A DNA stretch of 64,000 bases. It comes from Aquabacterium sp. A7-Y. GTDB taxonomy: Bacteria; Pseudomonadota; Gammaproteobacteria; Burkholderiales; Burkholderiaceae_C. How positions within the stretch are numbered: position 1 is the first letter of the stretch; each line of letters starts with the position of its first letter. Positions 14,997 to 24,670 of this stretch are shown here, one piece after another. A program made the translations under genes and the position numbers. The stretch is taken from positions 1 to 64,000 of the forward strand of contig NZ_JAPFBW010000033.1 of the NCBI RefSeq assembly GCF_026153205.1, in the 5' to 3' direction. The notes beneath the pieces were generated by a model. The model had not been told where the DNA came from, ran no database searches, and saw only the letters and a program-made list of their open reading frames with translations.

Positions 14997-17633
14997 TCAT
15001 GTGCAGCGCCTTCTCATGCGTTCTTGGACGCCGAGCAACGCCAGCCCGAGCAGCGCCAGGCACCAGGTGCCAGGCTCGGGCACCGCGGTCACCTTGAGGT
15101 CGACATAGTTCGGCGCGTAGGTTGCCGAGAGGTGGAACTCCGCAGGGTCGAGGTTGGACGTCAGAGAGGCGAAGCGGCCTTCGATGCTGCCGGTCGCAGT
15201 CAGAATGCGGAAGCTGCCGGTCGCGGGGTCGCCACCGAGAAAATCAATCAAGACGGCACCGCCAAGGTAGGCGCTGCCGATCACTCTGACCTGATCGAAT
15301 GTCAGTCCGTCCTGGACATTCAGCAGCAGCCGATTCGTCTCCCCAAAGCTGGTCGCTCCGATGACGGTCGCCACGCCTGAGCGCGTGCGAGTGCCGGGGC
15401 CGACGCTGCCCTCGCTGAACGAGATGTAGCGTGCCTGGATGACGCCGTCCAGCCAGGTGAACGGCGCGGCATGCCCGGACTCCTGCAACTGAAAAAACAA
15501 GTCGCCGGCGCGGACCGAGCTGCCATCCGCCACCCACAACTCGCCGCGGTTAACGAGGGACAGAGTGGTCGTCAGGTTGGCACCGTGAAGGACTTCGATG
15601 CGGCCGGTGTTCGTCTGCAGCCGGGACAAGGCGTTCTCATCCCCCCCGAGCCACGGCGTGACGACACGGGCATCCGGGCCGTCGAGCACCAGCGTCGCGT
15701 TGTTGGCGACGATGCTCGGAGGCTGTATCGGATCGGGCCCGTCCGGCAGCTTGAAGACCAGGGTGCCGTTGCGGGCGACATAGCGGCCGCCCGTGAGTGT
15801 TGCTTCTTTCAACTGCTTCAGAGGTCCCCAGATCGACAGCCGAGAGCGCACCACTTCAAACGTGCCGTTGTTGTCGACCGGCCCGGCGAGGATGAGTGGT
15901 CCGGCGCCGGCCGACAGCACCGTACCCCGGTTCCCGAAGCGCGCTTGGATCACCGTCGTGCCTGCTCCCCACTTTTCGTAGCGGCCGCCGTTGGCAAAAG
16001 CACCGACAGCCAGCCGCGTTGGCCGACGGATCCAGGTGCCTTCGTACTCGAGCGTGCCTTGCGAGTTGTGGTCCTCGAATCGGGCCCCCTTGGCCACCCG
16101 TATGACACCGTTGCCGAAAATGCTGCCATCGCCATCCCACACGGCACGGTCCAGGAAGGTGAAGGTGGTGTTGATCTCCTTGCCCTGCGTGCGCGACGGC
16201 TGGCCGCCCCAGGTGGCCCAGTCGTTCGACAGGCGGACCAGGCCGGCGACCGTGACCGGGCCGCCTGCATCGAGGTACCCATCCTCCCAGTCCAGGCGCT
16301 CGACGCGCAGGCTGCCGGTCACGGCGAGCTGGGAGAAGTGGTGTTCCCAATCGGGAGCCTCGGCGCGGTAGGGACGGGGCTGCCCGATGCGCAGGTGACC
16401 GACGTCCAGGTCGCGCTCGATCGTCAGGCCCACCCCGTCGAGCACTTCAAAGCTGCCGCGGCCGCCGATGTCGACCTCCTTGCGGATGACGAAGTGGCCG
16501 GAGTGGACGGAACCGCCGCCGTAGGCGCCGCCCCGGAAGGTGAAGGTCCCTTCGTTGCGGATGGCGCCGCCGCTGAAGACCGACGCCAAGTCGGGGTGCG
16601 GCGGGCCGCCGTGCCGCCCGGCGTCGGAGACGACGACACGCCCGGCAGTGTCGACCTGCCATGTGCCGGCGCCCCCCACGCCGCCCTCCCCGGTATCCAC
16701 GTCGATCGTTCCGCCGCGCAGGACATGCACCCTGCCGTCGTTGCCGAAGCCGCTCTGGTAGCCCACCAGCGACAGCTTCGCACCTGCGACGTTCAGTTCT
16801 CCCTCGTTGTACAAGCCTCCGTGGTTGGTCTTCAGCAGGAACTGCCCGCCTCGAAGGTCGAGCACAGCGCCGCGATCGATCCTGACACTCTTCATGTTGA
16901 TGGTGGTCGAGCCCGTGCCCGTCTTCAGGTAGCGGCCCTGGACGCGCAGGTCGCCTTGCCCGCCGAGGGCGTTTTCGAAGGTGTGGTTCCCGGTGACCGT
17001 TTCATCCCGGAACACAGCTTCGGGTCCGATGGTGAACGACGACCAGCCGATGTCGATGGAGGAGGTCCCGTCCTCCCAGCGGGTGGGTCCATTGAGCCGG
17101 ACCACGGCGCCATCGCCGACGTCCATTGAACCGGAGAGGGTCGCGGCGCCCCGGACGGTGAGTGCGACGTTGGCACTCCAGTGGTCGGGTGCCGGACGGA
17201 GCCCGCCTCCAGTCCACCTCAGCGTACCGGCGGTCAGCTCCGCGCGGCTGCCGAGGTGGCCTCCGGCCAGATCCAAATGTCCCAGCAAGGAGCCTGCGCC
17301 CTGCAGGTCCAGGGTGCCGCCCGCCAGTCGGAGGCTGCCGTCCCCGATCACCTGCGAGGCCCGGAAGCCACCGGCCCGCAGGACGGTCTGGCTGGACCCG
17401 AGCAGGGCACGCGTCTCGAAGGAGGCGGGCAGCCCTGCGGACCAGTTGTCGGCCAGGTCCCAGAAGGGCTCTCGGGGGCCAGCGCCTCCGGTCCAGAGGG
17501 TGTCTGCCGCCACGACGCACGGGGAGCAGGCAGCGAAGTAAACGAGGGTACCGACTGTGAGACAGCGGCGCGCTCGCGAAGCGTAGACGACAGCACGCGG
17601 GCCGAGGGAAAGCGAGGCAGGAACGGGGGTCAT
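14997..17633 (-). CDS. Large PEP-CTERM beta-helix (autotransporter-like passenger) protein
   Basis: The 878-residue product starts at ATG 17633 (GGAGAT five bases upstream); the longer frame upstream lacks a signal. A signal sequence (about residues 10-40, ending VVAAD) precedes DTLWTGGAGPREPFWDLADNW, then long runs of glycine-rich repeats such as LRLAGGTLDLQGAG, FTFRGGAYGGGS and LNVAGAKLSLVG that suit a right-handed beta-helix. The C-terminus has VPEPGTWCLALLGLALLG and a basic end: a PEP-CTERM exosortase signal. A surface or matrix protein is inferred; no exosortase gene is in the window. Confidence 0.75.
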   Translation of the reverse strand: MTPVPASLSLGPRAVVYASRARRCLTVGTLVYFAACSPCVVAADTLWTGGAGPREPFWDLADNWSAGLPASFETRALLGSSQTVLRAGGFRASQVIGDGSLRLAGGTLDLQGAGSLLGHLDLAGGHLGSRAELTAGTLRWTGGGLRPAPDHWSANVALTVRGAATLSGSMDVGDGAVVRLNGPTRWEDGTSSIDIGWSSFTIGPEAVFRDETVTGNHTFENALGGQGDLRVQGRYLKTGTGSTTINMKSVRIDRGAVLDLRGGQFLLKTNHGGLYNEGELNVAGAKLSLVGYQSGFGNDGRVHVLRGGTIDVDTGEGGVGGAGTWQVDTAGRVVVSDAGRHGGPPHPDLASVFSGGAIRNEGTFTFRGGAYGGGSVHSGHFVIRKEVDIGGRGSFEVLDGVGLTIERDLDVGHLRIGQPRPYRAEAPDWEHHFSQLAVTGSLRVERLDWEDGYLDAGGPVTVAGLVRLSNDWATWGGQPSRTQGKEINTTFTFLDRAVWDGDGSIFGNGVIRVAKGARFEDHNSQGTLEYEGTWIRRPTRLAVGAFANGGRYEKWGAGTTVIQARFGNRGTVLSAGAGPLILAGPVDNNGTFEVVRSRLSIWGPLKQLKEATLTGGRYVARNGTLVFKLPDGPDPIQPPSIVANNATLVLDGPDARVVTPWLGGDENALSRLQTNTGRIEVLHGANLTTTLSLVNRGELWVADGSSVRAGDLFFQLQESGHAAPFTWLDGVIQARYISFSEGSVGPGTRTRSGVATVIGATSFGETNRLLLNVQDGLTFDQVRVIGSAYLGGAVLIDFLGGDPATGSFRILTATGSIEGRFASLTSNLDPAEFHLSATYAPNYVDLKVTAVPEPGTWCLALLGLALLGVQERMRRRCT

Positions 17634-17799
17634 GGGGATCTCCGTTTGGCGCAGGGTGCCAACCCGAAAGGACGGCATCGCCCAACATTCGTCCCCCGAT
17701 CCCGCGACGTCCATGGAAGTTTGAAACAGAGGCCGGGTGAGCAGCCCACCGACGGACGCGTCATTCACTGCTGGCGGCCGCGGCCACCACTTCTGACAT

Positions 17800-18921
17800 T
17801 CAACGGCCAAGCTGCGCCAGAAACGCACGCAATTCACCAGCCCATTTCCTTGCATCGACAGCCGGCCCCAAATGGCCTTTGTCGGTTTTTAGTTCGAAAT
17901 AGGATGCATCGACGAGGTTCGCTTTTAGCCTATTCATAACATCCCGCGCGATGGCTGGCGGAAATAATGTGTCTGTCGTCGCCAGCACATAAAAGACTTT
18001 AGCTTTGATTTTTCTGAAATCCCTCTCCGCATCATAAAAATCAGCCGCACGCCGCAGCACAATCAAAGAATTGGCATCGAAGGCACTGGCCCAGGTTGTT
18101 GCAATATCTTGGAGAGCTTTGATGCGCTCGTCTTTTCGGGGGTATTTGTCCATGAGGTGATTTTCGATGCCATATCTTTGAAGGGAAGACATACGGACAT
18201 CGACCATGGTCTCAGCAACACCACCGTTGTCGTAATACCAGCCATCATTCCAATGACTGTCTCGCCTGAACTGATCGATCAAGCGAATTACACCGCTGTC
18301 ATTCCCAATCCCCTTGGGAGAAGATGCCGCAACGATGATCCCGTCCATCATCGCGGGATAAGCAACCGCCCACTGAAACGCTATATATCCGCCATAAGAC
18401 CAACCAGCAATTGCTACCAGGTGATGGATTTCGAGCGCCTGGAGAAGAGCGCGTTGCGCATCAACGATGTCAAGCATCGATATTTCAGGAAACGATGGGC
18501 CATAAGGTCGATTCGTGTCCGCATCAATACTTGCCGGGCCCGTCGTGCCATAAGACGAACCAAGCATATTTGAAGCAATCACGAAGAACTTGTCGGTATC
18601 AATCGCCCTGCCCGGGCCGATCAGATGGTCCCACCAACCCGGTTCATCTTCCTCAACGCCAGGCGGCGCATTTCCAGGAGCGTAGATTCCTGCTGCGTGT
18701 TGACTTCCCATGTACCCATGGCACACGAGTATCGCATTGGTTTTCTCTGGCGACAGATTGCCGTAGGTCTCATACGCAACCCTCAACTTGGATATAGTTT
18801 TGCCATTCCGCAGAACGAAATTTTCAACGTCAATGAACTGCCTCTTTACATCCCTGATGCTTACATCATGATCGATAGATCCCAAGGTAGATCCGGCTCC
18901 GGGGGTTACTAGAATAGTCAT
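17800..18921 (-). CDS. MetX-like alpha/beta hydrolase (homoserine acetyltransferase family)
   Basis: This 373-residue protein has the family features VAYETYGNLSPEKTNAILVCHG, ASNMLGSSYGTTGPASID and the nucleophile elbow IAGWSYGGYIAFQWA; aspartate (ATTDTLFPP) and histidine (DKGHLGP) complete the triad. It groups with MetX-type acyltransferases, but the loop sequences differ from classical MetX (no ANGVPVLG-like stretch), so it may be a hydrolase or another acyltransferase. ATG 18921 is chosen because CGGAG lies five bases upstream; two further ATGs upstream lack this. Codon use is less GC-biased than its neighbours, suggesting transfer. Confidence 0.7.
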   Translation of the reverse strand: MTILVTPGAGSTLGSIDHDVSIRDVKRQFIDVENFVLRNGKTISKLRVAYETYGNLSPEKTNAILVCHGYMGSQHAAGIYAPGNAPPGVEEDEPGWWDHLIGPGRAIDTDKFFVIASNMLGSSYGTTGPASIDADTNRPYGPSFPEISMLDIVDAQRALLQALEIHHLVAIAGWSYGGYIAFQWAVAYPAMMDGIIVAASSPKGIGNDSGVIRLIDQFRRDSHWNDGWYYDNGGVAETMVDVRMSSLQRYGIENHLMDKYPRKDERIKALQDIATTWASAFDANSLIVLRRAADFYDAERDFRKIKAKVFYVLATTDTLFPPAIARDVMNRLKANLVDASYFELKTDKGHLGPAVDARKWAGELRAFLAQLGR

Positions 18922-19265
18922 GGTAGCTCCGATTGCCTCGTTGAAAAGCCGCCTGCTTGCCATGGTGAAGCTCTCGCCTTCAGTCGGCCAATTGATTGTG
19001 CATTGAACAGTCTGTTTGGGCTGAAGGGTGTTCAACTGGGAAAACCATTGTCACGGATTCAGCGATTTTTGCGCCAAATTTCCGGGTATACAACCGCGCC
19101 TGGCGACCGCAGCAAGCCTGCACGGTTCAGCCCGCACATCGCCGAGAGTTCGAGCCGCGCACGGAGACACAGGTGGGATAGACTGGCGAATCGCCTCTTT
19201 CCGAGAGGCCGTTCGAGGCTTGCCGCCGTATGCGGGGGTGAGCGGTCACGGAATGAACTCGCGCG
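18922..19265. other. Non-coding stretch between divergent genes
   Basis: Probably holds the promoters of the MetX-like gene (leftward) and the membrane protein gene (rightward); no motif is convincing. Confidence 0.3.
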
Positions 19266-19718
19266 ATGGCCCTGGAACCCCGTCATCTTCGATCTGGCTC
19301 TGCCGATCCGCTCAACCCCCGGCTCACGAAGCCGGTCCCGGTGAGCGGGCGGCGCTTTGCGCTCGCCTTGGCCTGCTGGCTGCCGTCCAGTCTGGGCGCG
19401 ATGAGCTCGGCGTGGGTCGCGGCCCAGCCCTTGCACAGCTTGCTTACCGGCAAGCCGGTGCAGCTCTCCGATACCTTCGGCGCCCTGGTGCTGTACGCCT
19501 GGGTGGCGCTCTTCGTCATGACCAAGGGGTGGGTGGAGGATCGCCGTGTCGCGCGGCACTGGCCCGCCTTCGGCCTTCTTTTCTGCGCGGTCTGCGCGCT
19601 CCTGATGTGGCCCCTCGCAATGGCGGTGATCCTGGTCCTGCCGACCTTGCTCCTCGGGCTCTACCTCTGCTACTTCCATCTCCGCCCCCTGGCGGCCGCA
19701 GACGCACGCAGCGATTAA
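19266..19718 (+). CDS. Small integral membrane protein
   Basis: A 150-residue protein with three to four hydrophobic segments (FALALACWLPSSLGAMSSAW at about 31-50, FGALVLYAWVALFVM at about 71-85, then WPAFGLLFCAVCALLMWP and MAVILVLPTLLLGLYLCYF). No family is recognised. A GTG at 19341, just before the first membrane segment, is an alternative start; the N-terminal 25 residues look dispensable. It lies 82 bases before the ADP-ribosylglycohydrolase gene and may share its transcript. Confidence 0.55.
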   Translation: MALEPRHLRSGSADPLNPRLTKPVPVSGRRFALALACWLPSSLGAMSSAWVAAQPLHSLLTGKPVQLSDTFGALVLYAWVALFVMTKGWVEDRRVARHWPAFGLLFCAVCALLMWPLAMAVILVLPTLLLGLYLCYFHLRPLAAADARSD

Positions 19719-19800
19719 AGAGCCCGCGGTCCCGAGGTCTTGCCTGTAATAAAGCCGCAAATGGGAGCGACGAGATCGTTACGGAGGAAGTAAGCAAGTC

Positions 19801-20985
19801 ATGGCAGATCGCCGCCAGAATAGTTCATTTCTCGAGTCTATCGAGAAAGAAAGAGAGCGCCGCAGCAGCTTCCCGTGGGACATGGGATTCTTCCCTCTTT
19901 CCGATAAATTCACGGAAAATGTCCAGCCGAAAAATCCATGGCTGGCCGACTACTATTCATATCGCAGCCTCCATCACGGCGCCGGGTCGGTCGACCTGAG
20001 GAAATATATTGAAGAAAAGAATGGCGATGGCAGCATTCTGGCCGACCGCTTTCGAGGGGCGCTCCTAGGGTTGATGATCGGAGACGCCCTAGGTGTTCCT
20101 CTTGAATTTTCCCCTCGGGACAGCAAGCCGCCGGTGTCTGATATTGCTGGCGGCGGCCCCTTTGCGCTGCAGCGAGGTTTCTGGACCGACGATACAAGCA
20201 TGGCTTGTTGTTTGATGTACAGCCTGCTCAAATCCAAGGGCTTTGACGCTGCGCATCAGATGCAGTGCTACTCGTACTGGTATCGCTTCGGTGCGTACAG
20301 TCCGACGGGCAAATGCTTCGATATTGGCGCAACCACACGCCAGGCAATTGAGCATTACCTTGCCAGCGGCAATCCTATGGCGGGCAGTACCAACCCAAAG
20401 GCGGCCGGAAATGGCTCTCTGATGCGTTTGGCTCCTGTGGTGTTGTTCTACTTCGGAGACTTCGAGAAGGCCGTGCACTACGCCGGACAGAGTTCGATGA
20501 CAACTCATGGCGCCGTCGAAGCGGTCGATGCCTGTCGTTATTTTGCGGCGCTCATTCATGGCGCACTGGCAGGCGAAACGAAAGAGCGCCTTCTTGATGG
20601 CATTTACAGCCCAATTCAAGGATATTGGGAGCGCCACCCACTTGCGCCCGCCATCGAACGGATCGCCATGGGTTCCCACAAGGGAAAGCCACGTACCGCA
20701 ATATCTTCTTCAGGCTACGTCGTGCATACGCTGGAAGCGGCGCTGTGGGCCTTCTTCCGCAATCCTGATTTCAGGTCGGGTGCGTTGGAGGCCGTCAACC
20801 TCGCAGATGATTCAGATACGGTTGGAGCCGTATTCGGTCAGTTGGCTGGCTCGTTCTACGGAGAGACCCAGATTCCAATCGAATGGATACTGAAAACGCA
20901 TGCCACCCCGGGCTGTTATCATTTCATCGATGATCTCATGCCCATCCGTCGAGAAATCGAAGAAGGCATTCCGAGAGGAAATTGA
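19801..20985 (+). CDS. ADP-ribosylglycohydrolase (DraG family)
   Basis: This 394-residue enzyme has an 80-residue N-terminal extension and then the canonical DraG fold: RFRGALLGLMIGDALGVPLEF, FWTDDTSMACCLMYSLL, NPKAAGNGSLMRLAPV, and NLADDSDTVGAVFGQLAGSFYG. The aspartates of GDALG, TDDT and ADDSDT bind the two magnesium ions used to remove ADP-ribose from arginine, or from other acceptors in related enzymes. No cognate ADP-ribosyltransferase (DraT or toxin) is seen nearby, so the target is unknown. ATG 19801 follows GGAGG-like bases (cggaggaag). Moderate GC fits horizontal origin. Confidence 0.85.
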   Translation: MADRRQNSSFLESIEKERERRSSFPWDMGFFPLSDKFTENVQPKNPWLADYYSYRSLHHGAGSVDLRKYIEEKNGDGSILADRFRGALLGLMIGDALGVPLEFSPRDSKPPVSDIAGGGPFALQRGFWTDDTSMACCLMYSLLKSKGFDAAHQMQCYSYWYRFGAYSPTGKCFDIGATTRQAIEHYLASGNPMAGSTNPKAAGNGSLMRLAPVVLFYFGDFEKAVHYAGQSSMTTHGAVEAVDACRYFAALIHGALAGETKERLLDGIYSPIQGYWERHPLAPAIERIAMGSHKGKPRTAISSSGYVVHTLEAALWAFFRNPDFRSGALEAVNLADDSDTVGAVFGQLAGSFYGETQIPIEWILKTHATPGCYHFIDDLMPIRREIEEGIPRGN

Positions 20986-21352
20986 CTGAGCCTGAAAGTA
21001 CCGGCCTGGACTGCTTCGGCGATTCGTACTGGCCCTGGGACTCCGGGACCGGGCGCACTCAGCGCTCCGTGACTTCCGGGGAAAAACTTCGGGGACTGCC
21101 TCATAGCAGCCTCCTCTTTTTCCGGGGCGATTCAGCTGGATGCGGCTGAGCGACGTGCTGAGTCGGGGAGAGCGGTGGGTCGCGCGATGGCAGCAGCCGG
21201 CTGTTTGCGTCGCCCTCGCCACGCCGACGCACTCCGAGCTGGCATGAACTCTGATGCCCAGCATCATGGATATCAAACGAGCCGGGCGGGCACTGCTCGC
21301 CCGTGCCCCTGACCCATGAGCCGACTCGAGGTGGGCCGGGCTGCCGTCGCGA
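20986..21352. other. Non-coding stretch
   Basis: No gene seen between the glycohydrolase and the azoreductase; the two converge here, so terminators are expected, but I found no convincing stem with a T-run. Confidence 0.3.
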
Positions 21353-21991
21353 CTACCAACCTGTGGCCAGGGCCGCCAGCTCGGCCTCAGCCCGGGCGTA
21401 CTCGGCGGCGAACACCTCGGCGTTGTCCTCGTCGCCCTCGGCCGCCACCACCTGCACGTCCTCGATACCGATGAAGCCGAGCGCCGTGCGCAGCCACGGG
21501 TCGGCATGGTTCATCGCCTCGTTGTCGCCGCCGGGCCCGAAGCCATGGCCACCGCGGGTGGTGACGATCAAGGCGCGCTTGCCGTGCACCAGCGGCCGGT
21601 ATGTCAGCGCGCCGTCCTGCATCAGCATGTCCACGGTACGGTGGAAGCGCACCACCTGGTCGACCCAGGCCTTGAGTCCGCTCGGCACACTGAAGTTGTA
21701 CATCGGCGTGGAGATCACCAGCAGGTCGTGACCCAGCAACTCGTCGATCAGTTCGTCGCTCAACGCGAGGTCGGCCTGCATGTGGGGCGGGCGCGGCGTC
21801 GATATCGGGTGGAAAGCTGCGGCCACCCAGGCCTCGCTGACTGCCGGCACCCAGGCCCGGCCGAGTTCTCGCCGGCGCAGCGCCGCACCCGGGCGCGCCT
21901 CGAGATACCGCTGCACGAAACCTTCCGCCAGACGGCGCGAGTGCGAACGCTCGCCCCGCGGGCTGCCGTGAATGAGCAGAACACGATTCAT
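21353..21991 (-). CDS. azoR: FMN-dependent NADH-azoreductase / NAD(P)H oxidoreductase
   Basis: This 212-residue flavodoxin-like protein starts [22 protein letters not shown], the FMN-phosphate loop of AzoR-type enzymes, and continues with [22 protein letters not shown] and [11 protein letters not shown], the residues that normally hold the isoalloxazine ring. Such enzymes reduce quinones and azo dyes with NADH in the cytoplasm. It is divergent from a LysR regulator with a perfect dyad between the two, the usual arrangement for regulated detoxification reductases. Confidence 0.85.
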   Translation of the reverse strand: MNRVLLIHGSPRGERSHSRRLAEGFVQRYLEARPGAALRRRELGRAWVPAVSEAWVAAAFHPISTPRPPHMQADLALSDELIDELLGHDLLVISTPMYNFSVPSGLKAWVDQVVRFHRTVDMLMQDGALTYRPLVHGKRALIVTTRGGHGFGPGGDNEAMNHADPWLRTALGFIGIEDVQVVAAEGDEDNAEVFAAEYARAEAELAALATGW

Positions 21992-22071
21992 CTCAAACTC
22001 TCCTTGAGGTGGTAGTGAGCGCCTAATCTAGAGAGATCAACAAGCCACCACAAACGAGAATTCCTCAGCTA

Positions 22072-22090
22072 AGATGAATTAAGTTCATCT
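22072..22090. promoter_or_regulatory. Candidate LysR operator between azoR and lysR
   Basis: A perfect inverted repeat AGATGAA-ttaag-TTCATCT lies 11 bases before the LysR ATG, in an AT-rich patch of an otherwise GC-rich region. Dyads with a T-N11-A core are typical LysR binding sites. Its position suggests autorepression together with control of azoR. Confidence 0.6.
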
Positions 22091-22101
22091 AAGATTTCGC
22101 C

Positions 22102-23028
22102 ATGTTCGACACCTTGCCGATGACTGCCCTGCGCACCTTTGAAGCGTCCGCGCGCCTGCAGAGCTTCAAGGCCGCGGCCGACGAACTGGCCGTGACACCC
22201 ACCGCCGTCTCACACCAGATCAAGACGCTGGAGAGCTGGCTGGGTGTGCCGCTGTTCGAGCGCCTGCCGCGCAAGGTGCGGCTGACCGAGTGCGGCGAGC
22301 GCTTGTTCAAAAGCACCCACACGGCGCTGCTCGACATCGCGCAGACGGTGGCACAACTGCGCCCGCAACCCAGCACGGGGCAGCTCACGGTGTCCACCAC
22401 GCCTGCATTCGCGGCGCTGTGGCTGATCCCTCGGCTGGGCCGCTTTTATGCGTCCCACCCTGAAATCAACCTGCGGCTCGACACCCGATGCGAGGTGATC
22501 GACCTGCACCGCGATGCGAGCGTCGACCTGGTGGTGCGCTACGGCTCGGGCGACAACCCCGGCTTGCACAGCCAGCGCCTGCTGCAAGAGCGCTTCGGTG
22601 TCTACGGTGCGCCGGCACTGCTCCAGCACGCGGCGGGCCACCGACCCTCGACGCTGCTCAGCGTGTGCTGGGGCGGCTCGGTGCTGTACCGGCAGGCGTG
22701 GATGGCGTGGTGCGATGCCGCGGGAGTGGACTGGCTCGCCCATGTGCGCCTGCGCGACTACGACGAGGAAAGCTACGCCTTGCAGGCGGCCATTGCCGGG
22801 CAGGGGCTGGCGATGCTCAGCTCATTGCTGGTGTCCGACAGCGTCGCGGCTGGTTTGTTGCAGCCTTACCGGCCGGAGATCAGCGTGCCGGGAGCCGGCT
22901 ACAACGCCTTGTGCGTGCCGGGGCGCGAGCGGCATCTACCGGTGCGGGCCTTTCTGGATTGGCTCAGCACCGAGGTAGATGCGGAGGCCCCGCGGTCCGC
23001 AGAGGGCAGGTCAAGCCTCCGCTCCTGA
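22102..23028 (+). CDS. LysR-family transcriptional regulator (GcvA-like)
   Basis: The 308-residue protein opens with a LysR helix-turn-helix: LPMTALRTFEASARLQSFKAA, ELAVTPTAVSHQIKTLESWLG, LFERLPRKVRLTECG. The substrate-binding domain follows from about residue 90 (TVSTTPAFAALWLIPRLGRF) and resembles GcvA/AmpR-type regulators. It probably controls the divergent azoR gene in response to an electrophile or quinone. This is inferred from position; the ligand cannot be read. Confidence 0.85.
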   Translation: MFDTLPMTALRTFEASARLQSFKAAADELAVTPTAVSHQIKTLESWLGVPLFERLPRKVRLTECGERLFKSTHTALLDIAQTVAQLRPQPSTGQLTVSTTPAFAALWLIPRLGRFYASHPEINLRLDTRCEVIDLHRDASVDLVVRYGSGDNPGLHSQRLLQERFGVYGAPALLQHAAGHRPSTLLSVCWGGSVLYRQAWMAWCDAAGVDWLAHVRLRDYDEESYALQAAIAGQGLAMLSSLLVSDSVAAGLLQPYRPEISVPGAGYNALCVPGRERHLPVRAFLDWLSTEVDAEAPRSAEGRSSLRS

Positions 23029-23166
23029 TGCGGCGCGGTCTGCCGCAAGGCGCGCCTCGCCGTGCGCGCATCACGGCAGAGACGAACGCTGCCGAAGAGC
23101 CGAACCGACATCCCGACGGTCCGCTGCGGGGCCGCGTCACGTTCCCGCATTATTTGCGCTTCCATC

Positions 23167-23583
23167 ATGCGCCACACAACCCCTCGCCGCCCCCCACTCC
23201 GCACCCTGGTGTGGCTGTGGTGCGCCGTCGCCGCATTCCTGCTGCAAGGGGCGGTGCCGCTGCTCGCAACCCTGGCGGCCGAGCAGCGGGGCTGGGCCCT
23301 CGTCGAGGTGTGCTCGGTCTATGGGGTGCGCACCGTGGTGGTGGACCAGGACGCCTCCGGCAAGGAGAAAAGCCGATTGCCTGGGCAACATGCGGGCGAG
23401 AACCGATGTTCGCTGACCTCCTTGGTCGGCAGCGTGGCGCTTGCCATGCGAACCGCCGCCGTGCACCTGCATGCACCGCCTCAGGCGCTGGTCGAACTGG
23501 ACGCAGCACGACGCTCCCTGCCGCTGGACCCGAGTCGGCGTTGGCTCATGCAACGCTTGCACGCCCCACCGGTTCAAGCTTGA
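23167..23583 (+). CDS. Small exported protein, DUF2946-like
   Basis: Starting at ATG 23167 the 138-residue product has a basic N-region (RHTTPRRPPLRTL) and a hydrophobic segment (VWLWCAVAAFLLQGAVPLLATLAA), then a short extracytoplasmic part with two cysteines (VEVCSVYGVRTVV and NRCSLTSLVG). This matches the layout of DUF2946-type proteins, often linked to copper handling, but here the usual CxxC motif is not seen. The link is tentative. Confidence 0.45.
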   Translation: MRHTTPRRPPLRTLVWLWCAVAAFLLQGAVPLLATLAAEQRGWALVEVCSVYGVRTVVVDQDASGKEKSRLPGQHAGENRCSLTSLVGSVALAMRTAAVHLHAPPQALVELDAARRSLPLDPSRRWLMQRLHAPPVQA

Positions 23584-23785
23584 TCCACGCAGCTTGACGA
23601 GGCCCCGGCATGCCGGGGCTTCTGTGCCTGCCTCTGCCGCGGAGCCTCGGCCGCCTTCAGCCTGGCGGGCCGCCCGTCAACACGGGCACCCAGCCATCGT
23701 TTGCACGTGCGCCCGTGCCCAGACGCCAAGCCTGCCGCGTCGAGCCATCCCGCCGTTGGAATCCCACCTCGCACCGGAGCCCTTG

Positions 23786-24625
23786 ATGGACTCACTCAAC
23801 ACGATATCGCCCGCTCGACGCCGCGTCTTGTCTGCACTGGCCGTTCTTGGCGGCGGGGGACTGAGCTGCACCGCGGCGCGGGAAGCTCAGGACACATCGC
23901 CCCAACCCGTGTCCCCGTCGACGCCGACGTCCGCCACCGCCGTGCAGGTACAGATGCTCGTCCACCCCGACATGACGGCGCTTGACCTGATCGGCCCCCA
24001 GCTGATCTTCTCGACCATGGGAAACACCCAGACGCACCTCGTCTGGAAGGACCTGTCGCCCATCACCACCGACAGCGGTGTCAGGATCCTGCCCACACTG
24101 ACGCTGGCAGAGGCGCCCGAATCCCCCGACATCCTGTTCGTTCCCGGGGGCCTGAAGGGCACGACGGCGATGCTCCAGGACGCCGACGTGCTGGGCTATC
24201 TCCGCACACGCGGCGCCTCGGCCCGCTGGGTCACCGGCGTCTGTACCGGCGCTCTGTTGCTCGGCGCGGCCGGCCTGCTCAAGGGCTACCGCGCGACCGC
24301 GCATTGGTACGTGCGCGACCTCTTGACCGTTTTCGACGCGACACCGGTCACTCAGCGCGTGGTGGTGGACCGGAACCGGATCACGGGCGGCGGCGTTACG
24401 TCGGGCATCGACATGGCGCTGACCGTGTCGGCGCTGCTCAAGGGCGAGCAGCAGGCACGCATCCAGGAACTCGTTTTCGAATACGCACCGGAGCCGCCCT
24501 ACGCGTCCGGAACGCCCCAACTTGCAGGCGACGCCCTCACCCAGCTCGTGCTGAAGCGCAGAGAGCCTGCCATCGAGATGGCCCGCCAAGCCGCGCTGAA
24601 GGCCCGGGCCCGTTGGCCCACTTGA
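23786..24625 (+). CDS. DJ-1/PfpI family protein, probably exported
   Basis: From ATG 23786 the 279-residue protein has a twin-arginine-like leader (ARRRVLSALAVLGGGGLSC) and then a DJ-1/PfpI domain: VQVQMLVHPDMTALDLIGP at about 57-75, ILFVPGGLKGT at about 123-133, and the nucleophile elbow WVTGVCTGALLLGAAGLLKG with the expected cysteine. It resembles isonitrile-hydratase-like and GATase1-type members that lack a regulator domain. The substrate is unknown; a periplasmic location is inferred from the leader. Confidence 0.7.
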   Translation: MDSLNTISPARRRVLSALAVLGGGGLSCTAAREAQDTSPQPVSPSTPTSATAVQVQMLVHPDMTALDLIGPQLIFSTMGNTQTHLVWKDLSPITTDSGVRILPTLTLAEAPESPDILFVPGGLKGTTAMLQDADVLGYLRTRGASARWVTGVCTGALLLGAAGLLKGYRATAHWYVRDLLTVFDATPVTQRVVVDRNRITGGGVTSGIDMALTVSALLKGEQQARIQELVFEYAPEPPYASGTPQLAGDALTQLVLKRREPAIEMARQAALKARARWPT

Positions 24626-24670
24626 CGCCCCGGTCGAAGCCCTTCCCGCCCGGCACCGCGACAACGCCTG

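Noticed and set aside
15471-17129. Long plus-strand frame opposite the PEP-CTERM protein
   Set aside because: Antisense shadow in GC-rich DNA; the minus-strand protein has a signal, repeats and a sorting signal.
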